NCBI RefSeq assembly: GCF_028617075.1
Contig: NZ_JAQKGV010000008.1
Span: forward strand, 83,914 to 147,913
Reading direction: 5' to 3'
Source: Rubrobacter calidifluminis
GTDB taxonomy: Bacteria > Actinomycetota > Rubrobacteria > Rubrobacterales > Rubrobacteraceae
DNA length: 64,000 nt
Shown piece by piece: positions 44,778 through 62,481 of this stretch (the first letter of the stretch is position 1; each line of letters opens with the position of its first letter). The position numbers and the translations under genes are program-made. A model generated the notes under the pieces. It was not told the DNA's origin, made no database searches, and worked only from the letters and a program-made list of their open reading frames with translations.

Positions 44778-47468
44778 TCATCTTCCTTCCTCGGGCTCGG
44801 AGCCCATGATCTTCTCGTGCAACGGGGCCGGCATCCTGGAGTCGCGGCCCTTTATGGATTTCCAGATCGCCCGGTTGAGCCCTATCTCCGGGGTGGCGTC
44901 CTCCCGGGTGAAGTCCATCCTGGAGGAGGCCTTCGCCATCGGGGCGTTCTTCGGGTTGGTGGGTGCGCCGGGGTCGCCGAAGGGGGTGACCTCGGGTTGC
45001 TTCGCCTCGTACGGCCGGAAGTTGGGGTGGTTGGTGAACGATCTCCACATCCTCGTCGCCCGCGAGTCGGTGATGCTCATCGGAGAGAGCCCGAGCAGGT
45101 CCTCGATCGTCGCGATCATCGAGGAGGTGTCGTAGTGTGTGGAGTCCACCCTGCCTCTCTGGGTGTAGGGGCTTATCGCGAGGGCGACGGTGCGGTGGGC
45201 GTCCACGTGGTCCGGGCCGTCCTGGGCGTCGTCCTCGACGACGAAGATGACCGTGCTCTTCCAGTAGCGGCTGTGGGAGACGGTCTGCACCAGCCGTCCG
45301 AGGGCCAGGTCGTTGTCGGCGACGTAAGACTCGGGGGTGGCAGCTCCGGGGACGGTGCCCATGGTGTGGTCGTTGGGGAGCCGGACTATCTCGAGCGCGG
45401 GCAGGTTGCCGTTCCTCTCGTAGCGGTGGAACTCGCGCGCCCACTCGGGCTCGCGCTTGAGGTGGTCGGAGCACTCCAGATTGAACCCGTCGTAGCGGGT
45501 GTCCACGTGATCCCCGAAGCGCCGCTGCAGGTGGGTGACGTCCGAGGTGTTGCCCGCCCCGCCGCAGACGCCGGGGATCTCGGTGTACTCACCGTAGTCG
45601 CGGTAGGAGACCCCGTGGGCGTAGGCGTCGTCCCACAGGTACCCCACCGTCTGGGCCGCCGCCGGGCGCGGGACCGAAGGGTCCGAGGCGAGGGGCTCGC
45701 TGTAAAACTGCATCCCGAGGGGTACGTCCTCGAAGTCGTAGGCCCGCTCGCTGCCGCGGGGCCTCGGCGAGTAGTTCACCGGCCAGGTCTTGTCCACGTA
45801 GTCTGTGGCATTGGCCTGAGTGGACCAGTTGTGCCCGTCAGCGGAGACCTCGGCGTCGGTGTAGAAGTTGTCGAGCGTCACGAAGCGCCGTGCGAGCGCC
45901 CGGTGGTTCGGGGCGGAGTCATCGCCGAAGAGGTCGAGCCTCGGGTCGCCGTTGCCCTTGCCCAAAGAGCCGAAGATCTGATCGTAGGTGCGGTTCTCCT
46001 TGATGACGTAGATGACGTGCTTGATGTTCCTGCGCAGCACCGGCGGCTCCGGCCTCCTGCGGGCGTGGACCTGGTTGTTGCTTTTGACCTCGTTGGTCAG
46101 GGCGCGCAGTCGGCCCTGGTTCTGCGGCACCGCGACGACCTGGACGGAGCCTTTGATCATGGTCCCGGAGTACTGGGTGTCCGGCGCTCCGTCGTGACCG
46201 CCGGGCGGGTCGCGGTCGGGGTCGAGCGGCGGGCAACTCTCGCGGATCGTGGTGAGCGGCCCGCAGCGGTTGGGCCCGGCCCCCGAGTCCTGGGTGTTGG
46301 TGATTACGAGCTTCCTGCCGTCCGGGGTTATCTGCACATCTGCCGGGTACCAGGAGGTGGGGATGAACCCCTCTACCCGCCGGCTGTCCAGGTTCACCAC
46401 CGCGACCGCGTTCTCTCCGGCCTCGGCGACGTAGAGCGTCCTGCCGTCGGGGCTCACCGCGAGCCCGTCAGGGATCGCACCCTTCGGCCCGTTCGGGACG
46501 AGCGCGACGTCTATGTTCTCGACCAGCCTGTTCGTGCGGGTGTCTATCACGGAGACGGTGTCGCTGTTGGCGTTGGCGGTGTAGACCTCGTCGCGCCTGG
46601 GGTTGGCGGCGATGGCGCTCGGATGGTCGGCTGCGAGCGGCCGGTCGTGCGGCGAGAGGACGATGTCCTTCACCTTCTTCTGCGTCGCGGTGTCTATGAC
46701 CGAGACCGTGCGGCCCATCCAGTTGGTGACGTAGGCGTATTTGCCCGTGTGGTCGAACGTGACATCCAGCGGCTCCAGCGCCTGTCCCAGGTCTATCGTC
46801 CCGGTCACTTTGTCGGTCTTCGGGTCGATGACCGTGACCTGGTAGCCGGGCGGATTTCCGGCATCCGAGGCCTGGGCGGAGAGGTCGTTGGCGACGTAGA
46901 CCCTGTCTCCGCGAGGCGTGTGGCCGTAGGCGAGCCCCGCCGGGAAGTAGGGGGTCGGGATCTGGCCGGTCTCCCGGAGCCTGTCGCCGTGGACGCTGTA
47001 GACGTGCACCACGTCCTGCCCACCGCCCGAGGCCCACGCCTTCGTGCCGTCGGGCGAGTAGACGACCCCGTAGAAGACCGCGGGACCCCCGTCCTCGAGC
47101 GCGTCGTAGCGTACGAAGTCCGTTCTCCTGTGCTCTCTCAGATCGAACAGATCCGTCGAGTCGATGCGGGCCGCCCCGCTGCTCACCGTGAGCAGGTGCC
47201 TCCCGTCCGGCGAGAGCGCCGAGCCCATCGGCCCCTGGAACCCGACCGCCTGCTTGGAGACACTGAACTCGATGCCCGCGGGCTGTATCCGCCAGCCGGC
47301 CGGGGTCAGTGGGATGTCTTTTCTGACCTCCCTGATCCTCTGCCGGTGTTTGACCCCGGCGTGGTGGGCGGGCGTGCCGCCTCTACCAGAGGTGATCGTG
47401 AGCCCGGCGAAAAAACAGACCAGGCTGAGCAGAACGAGCGGAAGGGCAAAACGCGAGAGTGCCTTCAT
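44778..47468 (-). CDS. YncE-like beta-propeller fused to a PF04185 phosphoesterase
   Basis: An 896-residue exported protein. The N-terminus has a signal (RFALPLVLLSLVCFFAGLTI). Residues about 60-420 form a YncE-type propeller with repeats such as YVTNWMGRTVSVIDTATQKK and VYTANANSDTVSVIDTRTNR. Residues about 480-880 form a phosphoesterase domain starting with HVIYVIKENRTYDQIFGSLG, with VIFVVEDDAQDGPDHVDAHR supplying metal ligands. This two-part design is known from actinobacteria, though its substrate is not settled. It is the first gene of the operon, with AAGGAAGGTAGGGGG before the ATG and a strong promoter upstream. Confidence 0.87.
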   Translation of the reverse strand: MKALSRFALPLVLLSLVCFFAGLTITSGRGGTPAHHAGVKHRQRIREVRKDIPLTPAGWRIQPAGIEFSVSKQAVGFQGPMGSALSPDGRHLLTVSSGAARIDSTDLFDLREHRRTDFVRYDALEDGGPAVFYGVVYSPDGTKAWASGGGQDVVHVYSVHGDRLRETGQIPTPYFPAGLAYGHTPRGDRVYVANDLSAQASDAGNPPGYQVTVIDPKTDKVTGTIDLGQALEPLDVTFDHTGKYAYVTNWMGRTVSVIDTATQKKVKDIVLSPHDRPLAADHPSAIAANPRRDEVYTANANSDTVSVIDTRTNRLVENIDVALVPNGPKGAIPDGLAVSPDGRTLYVAEAGENAVAVVNLDSRRVEGFIPTSWYPADVQITPDGRKLVITNTQDSGAGPNRCGPLTTIRESCPPLDPDRDPPGGHDGAPDTQYSGTMIKGSVQVVAVPQNQGRLRALTNEVKSNNQVHARRRPEPPVLRRNIKHVIYVIKENRTYDQIFGSLGKGNGDPRLDLFGDDSAPNHRALARRFVTLDNFYTDAEVSADGHNWSTQANATDYVDKTWPVNYSPRPRGSERAYDFEDVPLGMQFYSEPLASDPSVPRPAAAQTVGYLWDDAYAHGVSYRDYGEYTEIPGVCGGAGNTSDVTHLQRRFGDHVDTRYDGFNLECSDHLKREPEWAREFHRYERNGNLPALEIVRLPNDHTMGTVPGAATPESYVADNDLALGRLVQTVSHSRYWKSTVIFVVEDDAQDGPDHVDAHRTVALAISPYTQRGRVDSTHYDTSSMIATIEDLLGLSPMSITDSRATRMWRSFTNHPNFRPYEAKQPEVTPFGDPGAPTNPKNAPMAKASSRMDFTREDATPEIGLNRAIWKSIKGRDSRMPAPLHEKIMGSEPEEGR

Positions 47469-47523
47469 TCTTTCCCCCTACCTTCCTTTCAGGCGCCGTC
47501 GCTGGCGCCGCCACCCGAATGTA

Positions 47524-47552
47524 ATTGTCGTGACAGGCGCATCACATGTCAA
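47524..47552 (-). promoter_or_regulatory. Promoter of the secreted-phosphoesterase operon
   Basis: On the minus strand a perfect TTGACA (47552-47547) and GACAAT (47529-47524) are 17 bases apart. The spacer holds the inverted repeat GTGA-N8-TCAC (47530-47545), a likely regulator site. The leader would be about 50 bases. Confidence 0.6.
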
Positions 47553-48119
47553 CCCGGAACCCTGCCACGCCCGGGCACTCTAGCATGGTCCTACGGAAGG
47601 CCGGTTAAAGCCAGATGAAAAGCGAGCAAAATCGTGGTGAACCCCGCCAGGTGGGTTCATTTCCGAGCTTGTGTAAAGTGGTATGTAGTAACACAGGATC
47701 CAAGAAGGCCCGAAGATGGAGACTGGGAGGGGAGGGCCTGCTCTCGGGCGCCGGCGCGGCGGGCGGGAGAGGAGTGCGAACTTCCTCGCTGGGGCTTGCC
47801 TCGCGGAGTTCGAGGCGGTGATGAGCTATCCGTTGGCGTCGAAGAACCCTGATGGGGTGCTGTCGGGGGTGAGGGAGGTGCCTGGGCGTGTGTCGAGGAG
47901 TAGCTCTCGCACGCACGGCGGTTCGCCGCCAAGATCAAGGAGCTCTACGGGTTCCCCTGCTCGGTGGAGTCCAGGGCAGGCCTGTCCGCCGCCCCCGGGG
48001 ATCAGACCGACGTCGTGAGCGTGATCGAAGCCGGGTGGGAGCCGCGCCACCTGCGCCTCTTCGAGGGGGATGTACGAGATTCGGGCGTGAGGGTGGTCGG
48101 GGTGTCGAGGCCTCTGCGT
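47553..48119. other. Gene-poor region with a hairpin and a coding-like relic
   Basis: No intact gene was accepted in this 570-base stretch. TGAACCC (47638-47644) and GGGTTCA (47653-47659) form a 7-bp hairpin with no gene to end. Several short open frames exist on both strands, but none looks like a protein with a start and ribosome site. A coding-like segment runs from 47904 to 48134 and is listed separately. Confidence 0.5.
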
Positions 48120-48134
48120 TTGAATGCGAGGTAA
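47904..48134 (+). pseudogene. Coding-like fragment without a start, unknown
   Basis: The plus frame from 47904 to the stop at 48134 reads as believable protein: RRFAAKIKELYGFPCSVESR, then GDQTDVVSVIEAGWEPRHLR and LFEGDVRD. A TAG sits directly before it and no start codon occurs in its first half. It may be the 3' end of a decayed gene whose 5' part is lost or in another frame. No family was recognised. Chance composition in GC-rich DNA cannot be ruled out. Confidence 0.3.
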
Positions 48135-48147
48135 ATACTAGTATCCT
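48120..48147 (+). promoter_or_regulatory. Promoter of the glgE-treS-glgB-glgX-treZ-treY operon
   Basis: TTGAAT (48120-48125) and TATCCT (48142-48147) are 16 bases apart, giving a leader of about 40 bases before the glgE GTG. The spacer is AT-rich and includes the palindrome ATACTAGTAT. It is the only good promoter seen before the six-gene run. Confidence 0.55.
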
Positions 48148-48193
48148 AGGCTCCTACGTGAACCGGTAAGTAACAGTGGGAGGAGCCAGGAAA

Positions 48194-50122
<1,929 letters not shown>

Positions 50123-50123
50123 G

Positions 50124-53428
<3,305 letters not shown>

Positions 53429-53432
<4 letters not shown>

Positions 53433-55609
53433 TCCGGGAAGACGAGATACGTGCTGTGGTGAGCGGAGATCACGCCGATCCCTTCTCTATACTGGGTCTG
53501 CACGAGGAGGGAGGCTCGCTGGTGGTGCGGGCCTTCCTGCCGGGGGCGGTCTCGGCGGAGGCCGTATCTCCTGGCGGGGGCGCGCTCGGCGGCCTCCGTC
53601 GACTGCACCCCGAGGGCTTCTTCGCCGGGAGGGTGCCGGAGGAGGCCAGATCGGGCTACCGGCTGCGCGTCACCTACGGGGAAGGGGAGAGCGTGGTGCA
53701 GGAGGACCCCTACCGCTTCCCGCGCCTCATCGGGGACTACGACCTCTACCTCTTCGGCGAGGGGACCAACCGGCGCATCTACAAGAAGCTCGGCGCCCAC
53801 CCGACGACCCTCGAGGGCGTGGAGGGGACGGCGTTCGCCGTGTGGGCCCCGAACGCCCGACGCGTCTCGGTCGTCGGGGAGTTCAACGGCTGGGACGGCC
53901 GGCGGCACGTGATGCGCAAACACCCGGCGGCGGGGGTCTGGGAGATCTTCGTCCCCGGCGTCGGCGAGGGGGCGCTCTACAAGTACGAGATCAAGGGACC
54001 CGACGGGAACCTGCTCCCGCTGAAGGCCGACCCCTACGGCTTCGCCGCCGAGGTCCCCCCGGCGACGGCCTCGATCGTCCACGACCTCACCCGCTACGAG
54101 TGGGGCGACGGGGAGTGGATGGAGGGCAGAGAGAAGAGGAACGCCCTCGACGCCCCGATCTCGATCTACGAGGTCCACATCGGCTCCTGGCGGCGGAACG
54201 AGGAGGGCTACTCGCTCTCCTACCGCGAGCTCGCCGACGAGCTCGTCTCCTACGTGAGCGAGCTGGGTTACACCCACGTCGAGTTTCTGCCCGTCGCCGA
54301 GCACCCCTTCTACGGCTCCTGGGGCTACCAGCCGCTCGGGATGTTCTGCCCGAGCGGCCGCTACGGCTCCCCCGACGACTTCCGCCACCTGGTCGACCGG
54401 CTGCACCAGGCCGGGATAGGCGTCATCGTCGACTGGGTCCCGGCCCACTTCCCCGAGGACGCCCACGGCCTCTCCCGCTTCGACGGCACCCACCTCTACG
54501 AGCACGCCGACCCCCGGCGTGGGCGTCACCCCGACTGGGGCACCCTCGTCTACAACTACGGCCGGAACGAGGTCCGTAACTTCCTCATCGCCAACGCCCT
54601 CTTCTGGCTCGCCGAGTACCACATAGACGCCCTCCGGGTGGACGCGGTCGCCTCGATGCTCTACCTGGACTACTCCAGGGGGCCCGGCGAGTGGGTTCCC
54701 AACCGCTACGGCGGCAACGAGGACCTTGAGGCCATAGACTTCCTCAAGAAGATGAACGAGGCCGTCTACGAGGAGCACCCCGGCGCGGCCACCATAGCCG
54801 AGGAGTCGACCGCCTGGCCGATGGTCAGCCGCCCGACCTACATGGGGGGCCTGGGGTTCGGCTACAAGTGGAACATGGGTTGGATGCACGACACTTTAGG
54901 CTACATCTCCGAGGATCCCATCCACCGCTCCTACCACCACGACGAGCTGACCTTCTCGCTCGTCTACGCCTTCAACGAGAACTTCATCCTGCCGCTCTCC
55001 CACGACGAGGTGGTCTACGGGAAGGGTTCGATCGCCTCGAAGATGCCCGGGGACGACTGGCAGAAGCTCGCCAACGTCAGGCTCCTCTACGCCTACATGT
55101 ACGCCCACCCCGGAAAACAGCTTCTCTTCATGGGCGGTGAGCTCGCCCAGTGGTCGGAGTGGAACCACGACGCCCAGCTCGAGTGGCACCTGCTCGAGAA
55201 CCCGGCCCACCGCGGGGTGTACGAGCTCGTGCGCGACCTCAACGCCCTCTACCGCACCACCCCGGCCCTGCACGAGGTGGACTTCGAGCCCGCCGGGTTC
55301 GAGTGGGTCGAGGGCGGGGACCGCCAGAACAGCGTGGTATCCTTCCTGCGCCGGGCGCGCGACCCCGGGGACTTCGTCTTCGTGGTCTGCAACTTCACCC
55401 CGGTCGTGAGGCACGGCTACCGGCTCGGGGTCCCGCGCGGGGGGCGCTACGTCGAGATCCTCAACACCGACGCTCCGAAGTACGGCGGGAGCGGCGTCGG
55501 AAACGGCGAGGTGGTGGAGGCATCCGCGGTGCCCTCTCACGGCCGCGAGCACTCGCTGGAGCTGACCCTTCCGCCGCTCGGGGCGCTCGTGCTCAGACCC
55601 GCCCGTTGA
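53429..55609 (+). CDS. glgB: 1,4-alpha-glucan branching enzyme
   Basis: A 726-residue GH13 branching enzyme that makes alpha-1,6 links in glucan. It has N-terminal carbohydrate-binding domains ([20 protein letters not shown]), [41 protein letters not shown], the nucleophile Asp in [16 protein letters not shown], Glu in [11 protein letters not shown], and [14 protein letters not shown]. The GTG at 53429 overlaps the treS stop (GTGA) and has GGAGG upstream, which marks tight coupling; the longer frame inside treS is not needed. It acts after GlgE. Confidence 0.95.
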
Positions 55610-55632
55610 GATAGAAAGGTGCGAGAGAGACT

Positions 55633-57773
<2,141 letters not shown>

Positions 57774-57777
<4 letters not shown>

Positions 57778-59588
57778 GATACCTGCATAGGATGCCCTTC
57801 GGAGCCGAAGTCCTGCCCGATGGCAGGACCCGTTTCTCCCTCTGGGCCCCCGCGGCGGAGAACGTCGACCTGGAGCTCGAGGGACGCACCCTGCCGATGG
57901 AACACCCGGCGGAGGGATTCTTCACCGCGACGGCGGAGGCCGCCCCCGGCTCCCGCTACCGCTACCGGGTGGACGGGGAACGGGTGGTGCCCGACCCCGC
58001 CTCCCGCCACCAGCCCGAGGGCGTGCACGGTCCGAGCGAGGTCGTGGACCCCCTCGCCTTCGTGTGGGAGGACGACGCCTGGAGGGGACGCCCCTGGGAG
58101 GAGGCGGTCGTCTACGAGCTGCACGTCGGCACCTTCTCCCCCGAGGGGACCTTCGCCGGGGTCGAGAGGAGATTGGACCACCTGGTAGACCTCGGCGTCA
58201 CCGCACTCGAGCTGATGCCTCTCTCTGGCTTCCCCGGCGGGCGCAACTGGGGCTACGACGGGGTGCTTCCGTTCGCCCCGGCGGGGGTCTACGGCCGCCC
58301 CGAAGACCTCAAACGGCTCGTCCAGGCCGCCCACCGGCGCGGCCTGATGGTCCTGCTGGACGTCGTCTACAACCACTTCGGCCCAGAGGGAAACTACCTC
58401 CCGCTCTACGCGCCGCAGTTCTTCACCGACCGCCACCGCACGCCCTGGGGGCAGGCGATCAACTTCGACGGCGAGGGCAGCCGCTTCGTGCGCGACTTCT
58501 TCATCCACAACGCGCTCTACTGGCTCGAGGAGTACCGCTTCGACGGGCTGCGGCTCGACGCGGTGCACGCCATATTCGACGACTCGGAGGAGCACTTCCT
58601 CGTCGAGCTCTCCCGGCGGGTGCGGGAGTCCCCCGGTGCCGACCGCCACGTCCACCTGGTACTCGAGAACGTGAACAACACCGCCTCGTACCTGCGGCGT
58701 TCGGGGCCGGGCTTAAAACCCTACGACGCGCAGTGGAACGACGACATCCACCACGCGCTCCACACCGCGCTCACGGGTGAGAGCGCGGGCTACTACACGG
58801 ACTTCGCGGACGCGCCGCTCTCCCACCTGGGGAGGTGCCTGGCCGAGGGGTTCGCCTACCAGGGCGAGCCCTCGCGCCACTTCGGCGGCGAGCGGCGCGG
58901 GGAGCCTGCCGCCGACCTCCCCCCGACCTCTTTCGTCGCCTTCGTCCAGAACCACGACCAGGTGGGCAACCGCGCCTTCGGCGAGCGCATCACCGACCTC
59001 GCGCCGGAGGAGGCGGTGCGGGCGGCCGCGGCGGTCTACCTGCTCTCTCCGCAGGTGCCGATGCTCTTCATGGGCGAGGAGTGGGCCGCCTCGAGCCCCT
59101 TCCCGTTCTTCTGCGACTTCGGGGAGGAGCTGGCCCCGCTCGTGACCGAGGGCCGCCGCGAGGAGTTCGCCTCCTTCCCCGAATTCTCCGACCCCGCGAC
59201 GCGCGAGCGCATCCCCGATCCCTCCGACGAGAGCACCTTCCGGATGGCCGTCCTCGACTGGGAGGAACGCGAGGGTGGCATCCACCGCCGCCTCCTGGAG
59301 CACTACCGCGACCTCCTCGCGCTGCGAAAGCGCGAGATCTCCCCTCGCCTCGGCAACGTCCCCGGCGGGGCGGCGCTCTACCGCACCGTGGGGGAGCGGG
59401 GCCTCCGGGTGCAGTGGCCGCTCGGCGAAGGCTCGCTCCTCACCCTGCTCGCGAACCTGGGGGATGAGGAGCTCGGGGGCTTCGAGGCCGCCCCGGGACG
59501 CCTCCTCTACGCCACGGAGGGTGCCGCCCGGCAAGAGCGCACCCTCCCGCCCTGGTCGGTCGCCTTCTACCTGCGGAAGCCGGAGTGA
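57774..59588 (+). CDS. treZ: Malto-oligosyltrehalose trehalohydrolase
   Basis: A 604-residue GH13 enzyme that releases trehalose from maltooligosyltrehalose. It has [20 protein letters not shown] at the N-terminus, [35 protein letters not shown], the nucleophile Asp in [15 protein letters not shown], Glu in [12 protein letters not shown], and [15 protein letters not shown]. The TTG start overlaps the glgX stop (TTGA) and its own end overlaps treY by four bases, so the three are coupled. Confidence 0.94.
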
Positions 59589-62404
59589 GGGTCCCGCGCG
59601 CCACCTACCGCGTCCAGCTCAACCGCAGCTTCACCTTCTCCGACGCGACGCGCATCGTCCCCTACCTAGCATCCCTCGGCGTGAGCGACCTCTACGCCTC
59701 CCCATACCTCGAGGCCCGCCCCGGGAGCACCCACGGCTACGACATAACCGACCACAACGCGCTCAACCCGGAGATCGGAACCCACGGACATCACGAACGT
59801 CTCATCGACGCATTACATAAACACGATATGGGGCATCTGCTGGACATCGTGCCGAACCACATGGGGGTGGGACAGGACAACTGGCGTTGGCTGGACGTGC
59901 TGGAGAACGGTCCGGCTTCGCCGTATGCGCACTTCTTCGACATCGACTGGCAGCCGGTCAACCGGGGGGAGCTGCGGGGGAAGGTGCTCCTGCCGGTGCT
60001 CGGCGACCACTACGGGAGGGTGCTCGAGCGGGGGGAGCTCGAGGTCGTCTTCGATGCGGGGGAGGGGTCGTTCGCGGTGCGCTACTACGAGCATCGCTTC
60101 CCGCTCGACCCCGGGACCTACCCGATGATCTTCGAGGGGATGGAAGAGCCCGCCGGGGACGGGCGCACGCTGGAGTTCGAGAGCGTGATCACGGCGTTCT
60201 CCAACCTGCCCGGGAGGGAGGAGACCGACCCGGAGAGGATCGCCGAGCGGGTGCGCGACGCCGCGGTGAACAAAGGACGTCTCGCCCGGCTGTGCGAGGA
60301 GTCGCTCGAGGTGGCCCGGGCCGTCGAGGGTTGCGTCGAGAGGATCAACGGCGAGCGGGCGAAGCCGGAGAGCTTCGACGCGCTGCACCGGCTGCTCGAG
60401 GCGCAGGCCTACCGGCTCGTCTACTGGCGGGTGGCCTCCGACGAGATAAACTACCGCCGCTTCTTCTCGATAAACGACCTCGCCGGGATCCGGGTCGAGG
60501 ACGGGCGGGTCTTCGACGAGACGCATCGTCTGATCCTGCGTCTCGTCGGCGAGGGGAAGGTGGACGGGCTGCGCATCGACCATATAGACGGGCTCTACGA
60601 CCCGGCGGGTTACCTGCGCAGGCTGCAGGAGGAGGCCGCCCGCGTGCGCGGGGACGAGGACGACCTCTACGTGGTCGTCGAGAAGATCCTCGCCCCCCAC
60701 GAGCACCTGCCGGATGGCTGGCCCGTCGCCGGGACGACCGGCTACGACTTCCTGAACCAGGTCGAGGGCCTGTTCATCGACCCGGCCGGGGAGAGACCGC
60801 TCGGGCGCGTCTACCGGCGCTTCCTCGGCCGGGAGGAGGACTTCGAGGAGCTTCTCGTGGGGTGCCGGCGCATGATCATGCAGAGCTCGCTCGCGAGCGA
60901 GCTGAACGTTCTCGCGCGGCGGCTGCTCGCGATCTCGAGCTACGGGAGGCGTTCTTACGACTTCACGATAAACGTCCTGCGCGAGGCCCTCGCCGGGATA
61001 GTCGCGCACTTCCCGGTCTACCGCACCTACGTCGACGCCGCCGGGCCATCCGGGGAGGACCGCCGTTACGTGGAGTGGGCCGTCTCGCAGGCGAAGAAGC
61101 GGAGCACCGCCGCCGACACCACCGTCTACGACTTCATCCGGGACGTGCTGCTGCTGGAGGTCGAGGGACCGGAGGAGTACCGGAGGATGGTCCTCGGGTT
61201 CGTGATGAAGTTCCAGCAGTACACCGGGCCGGTGATGGCCAAGGGGATGGAGGACACCGCGCTCTACCGCTACAACCGCCTCGTCTCGCTCAACGAGGTC
61301 GGCGGGGAGCCGGAACGCTTCGGGGTCTCCGTCTCCGCCTTCCACCACCTGAACGCCGGGCGCTACAGGCGCTGGCCGCACGCGATGCTCGTCACCGCGA
61401 CCCACGACACCAAGCGTGGCGAGGACGTACGCGCCCGGATAAACGTCCTCTCCGAGATCCCGGACGAATGGCGCGGGCACCTCTTCCGCTGGTCCCGCAC
61501 CAACCGCTCCCGCCGCCGCGAGGTGGAGGGCAGGCCCGCCCCCGACAGGAACGACGAGTATCTCCTCTATCAGACGCTCCTCGGCACCTGGCCGAACCAC
61601 GAGATGGACGAAGGAGAGCTGGAGGAGTACGCCGGGCGCATCCGGCAGTACATGCAGAAGGCGATGCGCGAGGCGCAGGTCCACACCTCCTGGGTAAACG
61701 TGAACGAGGAGTACGAGCGCGCGGCGCTCGACTTCGCGTCCGCCCTCCTCGACCCGGAGAATGCCCTCTTCCTGGAGGACTTCATCCCCTTCGCCCGCCG
61801 CGTCTCCCGGCTCGGCGCGCTGAACGGCCTCTCCCGGACGGTGCTCAAGCTCACCTCCCCCGGCGTCCCGGACGTCTACCAGGGCACCGAGCTCTGGGAC
61901 CTCTCGCTCGTCGACCCGGACAACCGCCGCCCGGTCGACTACGCCCGGCGCCGGGAGATGCTCGCGCGGCTGCAGGAACTCCCTCCGGGGGAGGTCCACA
62001 CCCTCCTCTCCGACAGCCGCTGGGAGGAGGGCGCCCCGAAGCTCTACCTCACCTGGCGGGCGCTCGAGCTGCGGCGCGAGCGCCCTGCCCTCTTCGAGGG
62101 TGGGGAATACCTCCCCGTGGAGGCCGAAGGTGAGATGGCCGGCCACCTCGTCGCCTTCGCCCGCACCTGCGAGGGGGACGCCGCGCTTACGATCGCCCCC
62201 AGACTCTGCGCGCACCTCGAGAGGCTCCCGGGCTCCATCCTCCCCGACCCGGAGGAGTGGGACGGGACGAGGCTTCTCCTCCCACCAGAGCTCTCCGGAC
62301 GTACCTGGCGGGACGTCCTCTCCGGTCGCGTCTTCGAAGGCGGGGCGTTTTCGCTCCGAGAGCTCTTCTCGTCCTTCCCCGCCGCCCTCCTCGTCTCCGA
62401 ATAG
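59585..62404 (+). CDS. treY: Malto-oligosyltrehalose synthase
   Basis: A 939-residue GH13 enzyme that turns the reducing-end link of malto-oligosaccharides into the trehalose type. It has TYRVQLNRSFTFSDATRIVP at the N-terminus, YLEARPGSTHGYDITDHN, GHLLDIVPNHMGV, the nucleophile Asp in VDGLRIDHIDGLYDP, VTATHDTKRGEDVRARINVL and SPGVPDVYQGTELWDLSL. The length is above the 700-850 common in many TreY proteins. A short AT-rich patch at 59809-59830 includes a rare TTA leucine codon. This is the last gene of the operon. With TreZ it converts glucan made by GlgE/GlgB back to trehalose. Confidence 0.95.
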   Translation: MRVPRATYRVQLNRSFTFSDATRIVPYLASLGVSDLYASPYLEARPGSTHGYDITDHNALNPEIGTHGHHERLIDALHKHDMGHLLDIVPNHMGVGQDNWRWLDVLENGPASPYAHFFDIDWQPVNRGELRGKVLLPVLGDHYGRVLERGELEVVFDAGEGSFAVRYYEHRFPLDPGTYPMIFEGMEEPAGDGRTLEFESVITAFSNLPGREETDPERIAERVRDAAVNKGRLARLCEESLEVARAVEGCVERINGERAKPESFDALHRLLEAQAYRLVYWRVASDEINYRRFFSINDLAGIRVEDGRVFDETHRLILRLVGEGKVDGLRIDHIDGLYDPAGYLRRLQEEAARVRGDEDDLYVVVEKILAPHEHLPDGWPVAGTTGYDFLNQVEGLFIDPAGERPLGRVYRRFLGREEDFEELLVGCRRMIMQSSLASELNVLARRLLAISSYGRRSYDFTINVLREALAGIVAHFPVYRTYVDAAGPSGEDRRYVEWAVSQAKKRSTAADTTVYDFIRDVLLLEVEGPEEYRRMVLGFVMKFQQYTGPVMAKGMEDTALYRYNRLVSLNEVGGEPERFGVSVSAFHHLNAGRYRRWPHAMLVTATHDTKRGEDVRARINVLSEIPDEWRGHLFRWSRTNRSRRREVEGRPAPDRNDEYLLYQTLLGTWPNHEMDEGELEEYAGRIRQYMQKAMREAQVHTSWVNVNEEYERAALDFASALLDPENALFLEDFIPFARRVSRLGALNGLSRTVLKLTSPGVPDVYQGTELWDLSLVDPDNRRPVDYARRREMLARLQELPPGEVHTLLSDSRWEEGAPKLYLTWRALELRRERPALFEGGEYLPVEAEGEMAGHLVAFARTCEGDAALTIAPRLCAHLERLPGSILPDPEEWDGTRLLLPPELSGRTWRDVLSGRVFEGGAFSLRELFSSFPAALLVSE

Positions 62405-62410
62405 AAACGG

Positions 62411-62439
62411 TTGTTTCAGAGCCCCGCCCGGGTTATAGT
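62411..62439 (+). promoter_or_regulatory. Strong promoter upstream of the hypA relic and cupin gene
   Basis: TTGTTT (62411-62416) and TATAGT (62434-62439) are exactly 17 bases apart. Transcription would start near 62446, ahead of the hypA remnant and the cupin gene. Confidence 0.6.
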
Positions 62440-62481
62440 GGGTGGGGTGGGGAGAGCGGAGCTTTTCGGGAGAGGAGCCGC

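Noticed and set aside
44709..47618. 969-codon plus-strand frame opposite the propeller-phosphoesterase gene
   Set aside because: Val/Gly/Arg-rich antisense shadow; the minus-strand protein has a signal peptide and known domains.
47638..47659. Terminator hairpin TGAACCC/GGGTTCA
   Set aside because: No gene ends near it in either direction and there is no T-run; kept only as a note.
47600..47940. Several short open frames on both strands
   Set aside because: No ribosome sites, no protein-like motifs, and mutually overlapping.
59813..62215. 800-codon minus-strand frame opposite treY
   Set aside because: Antisense shadow; treY carries all GH13 motifs.
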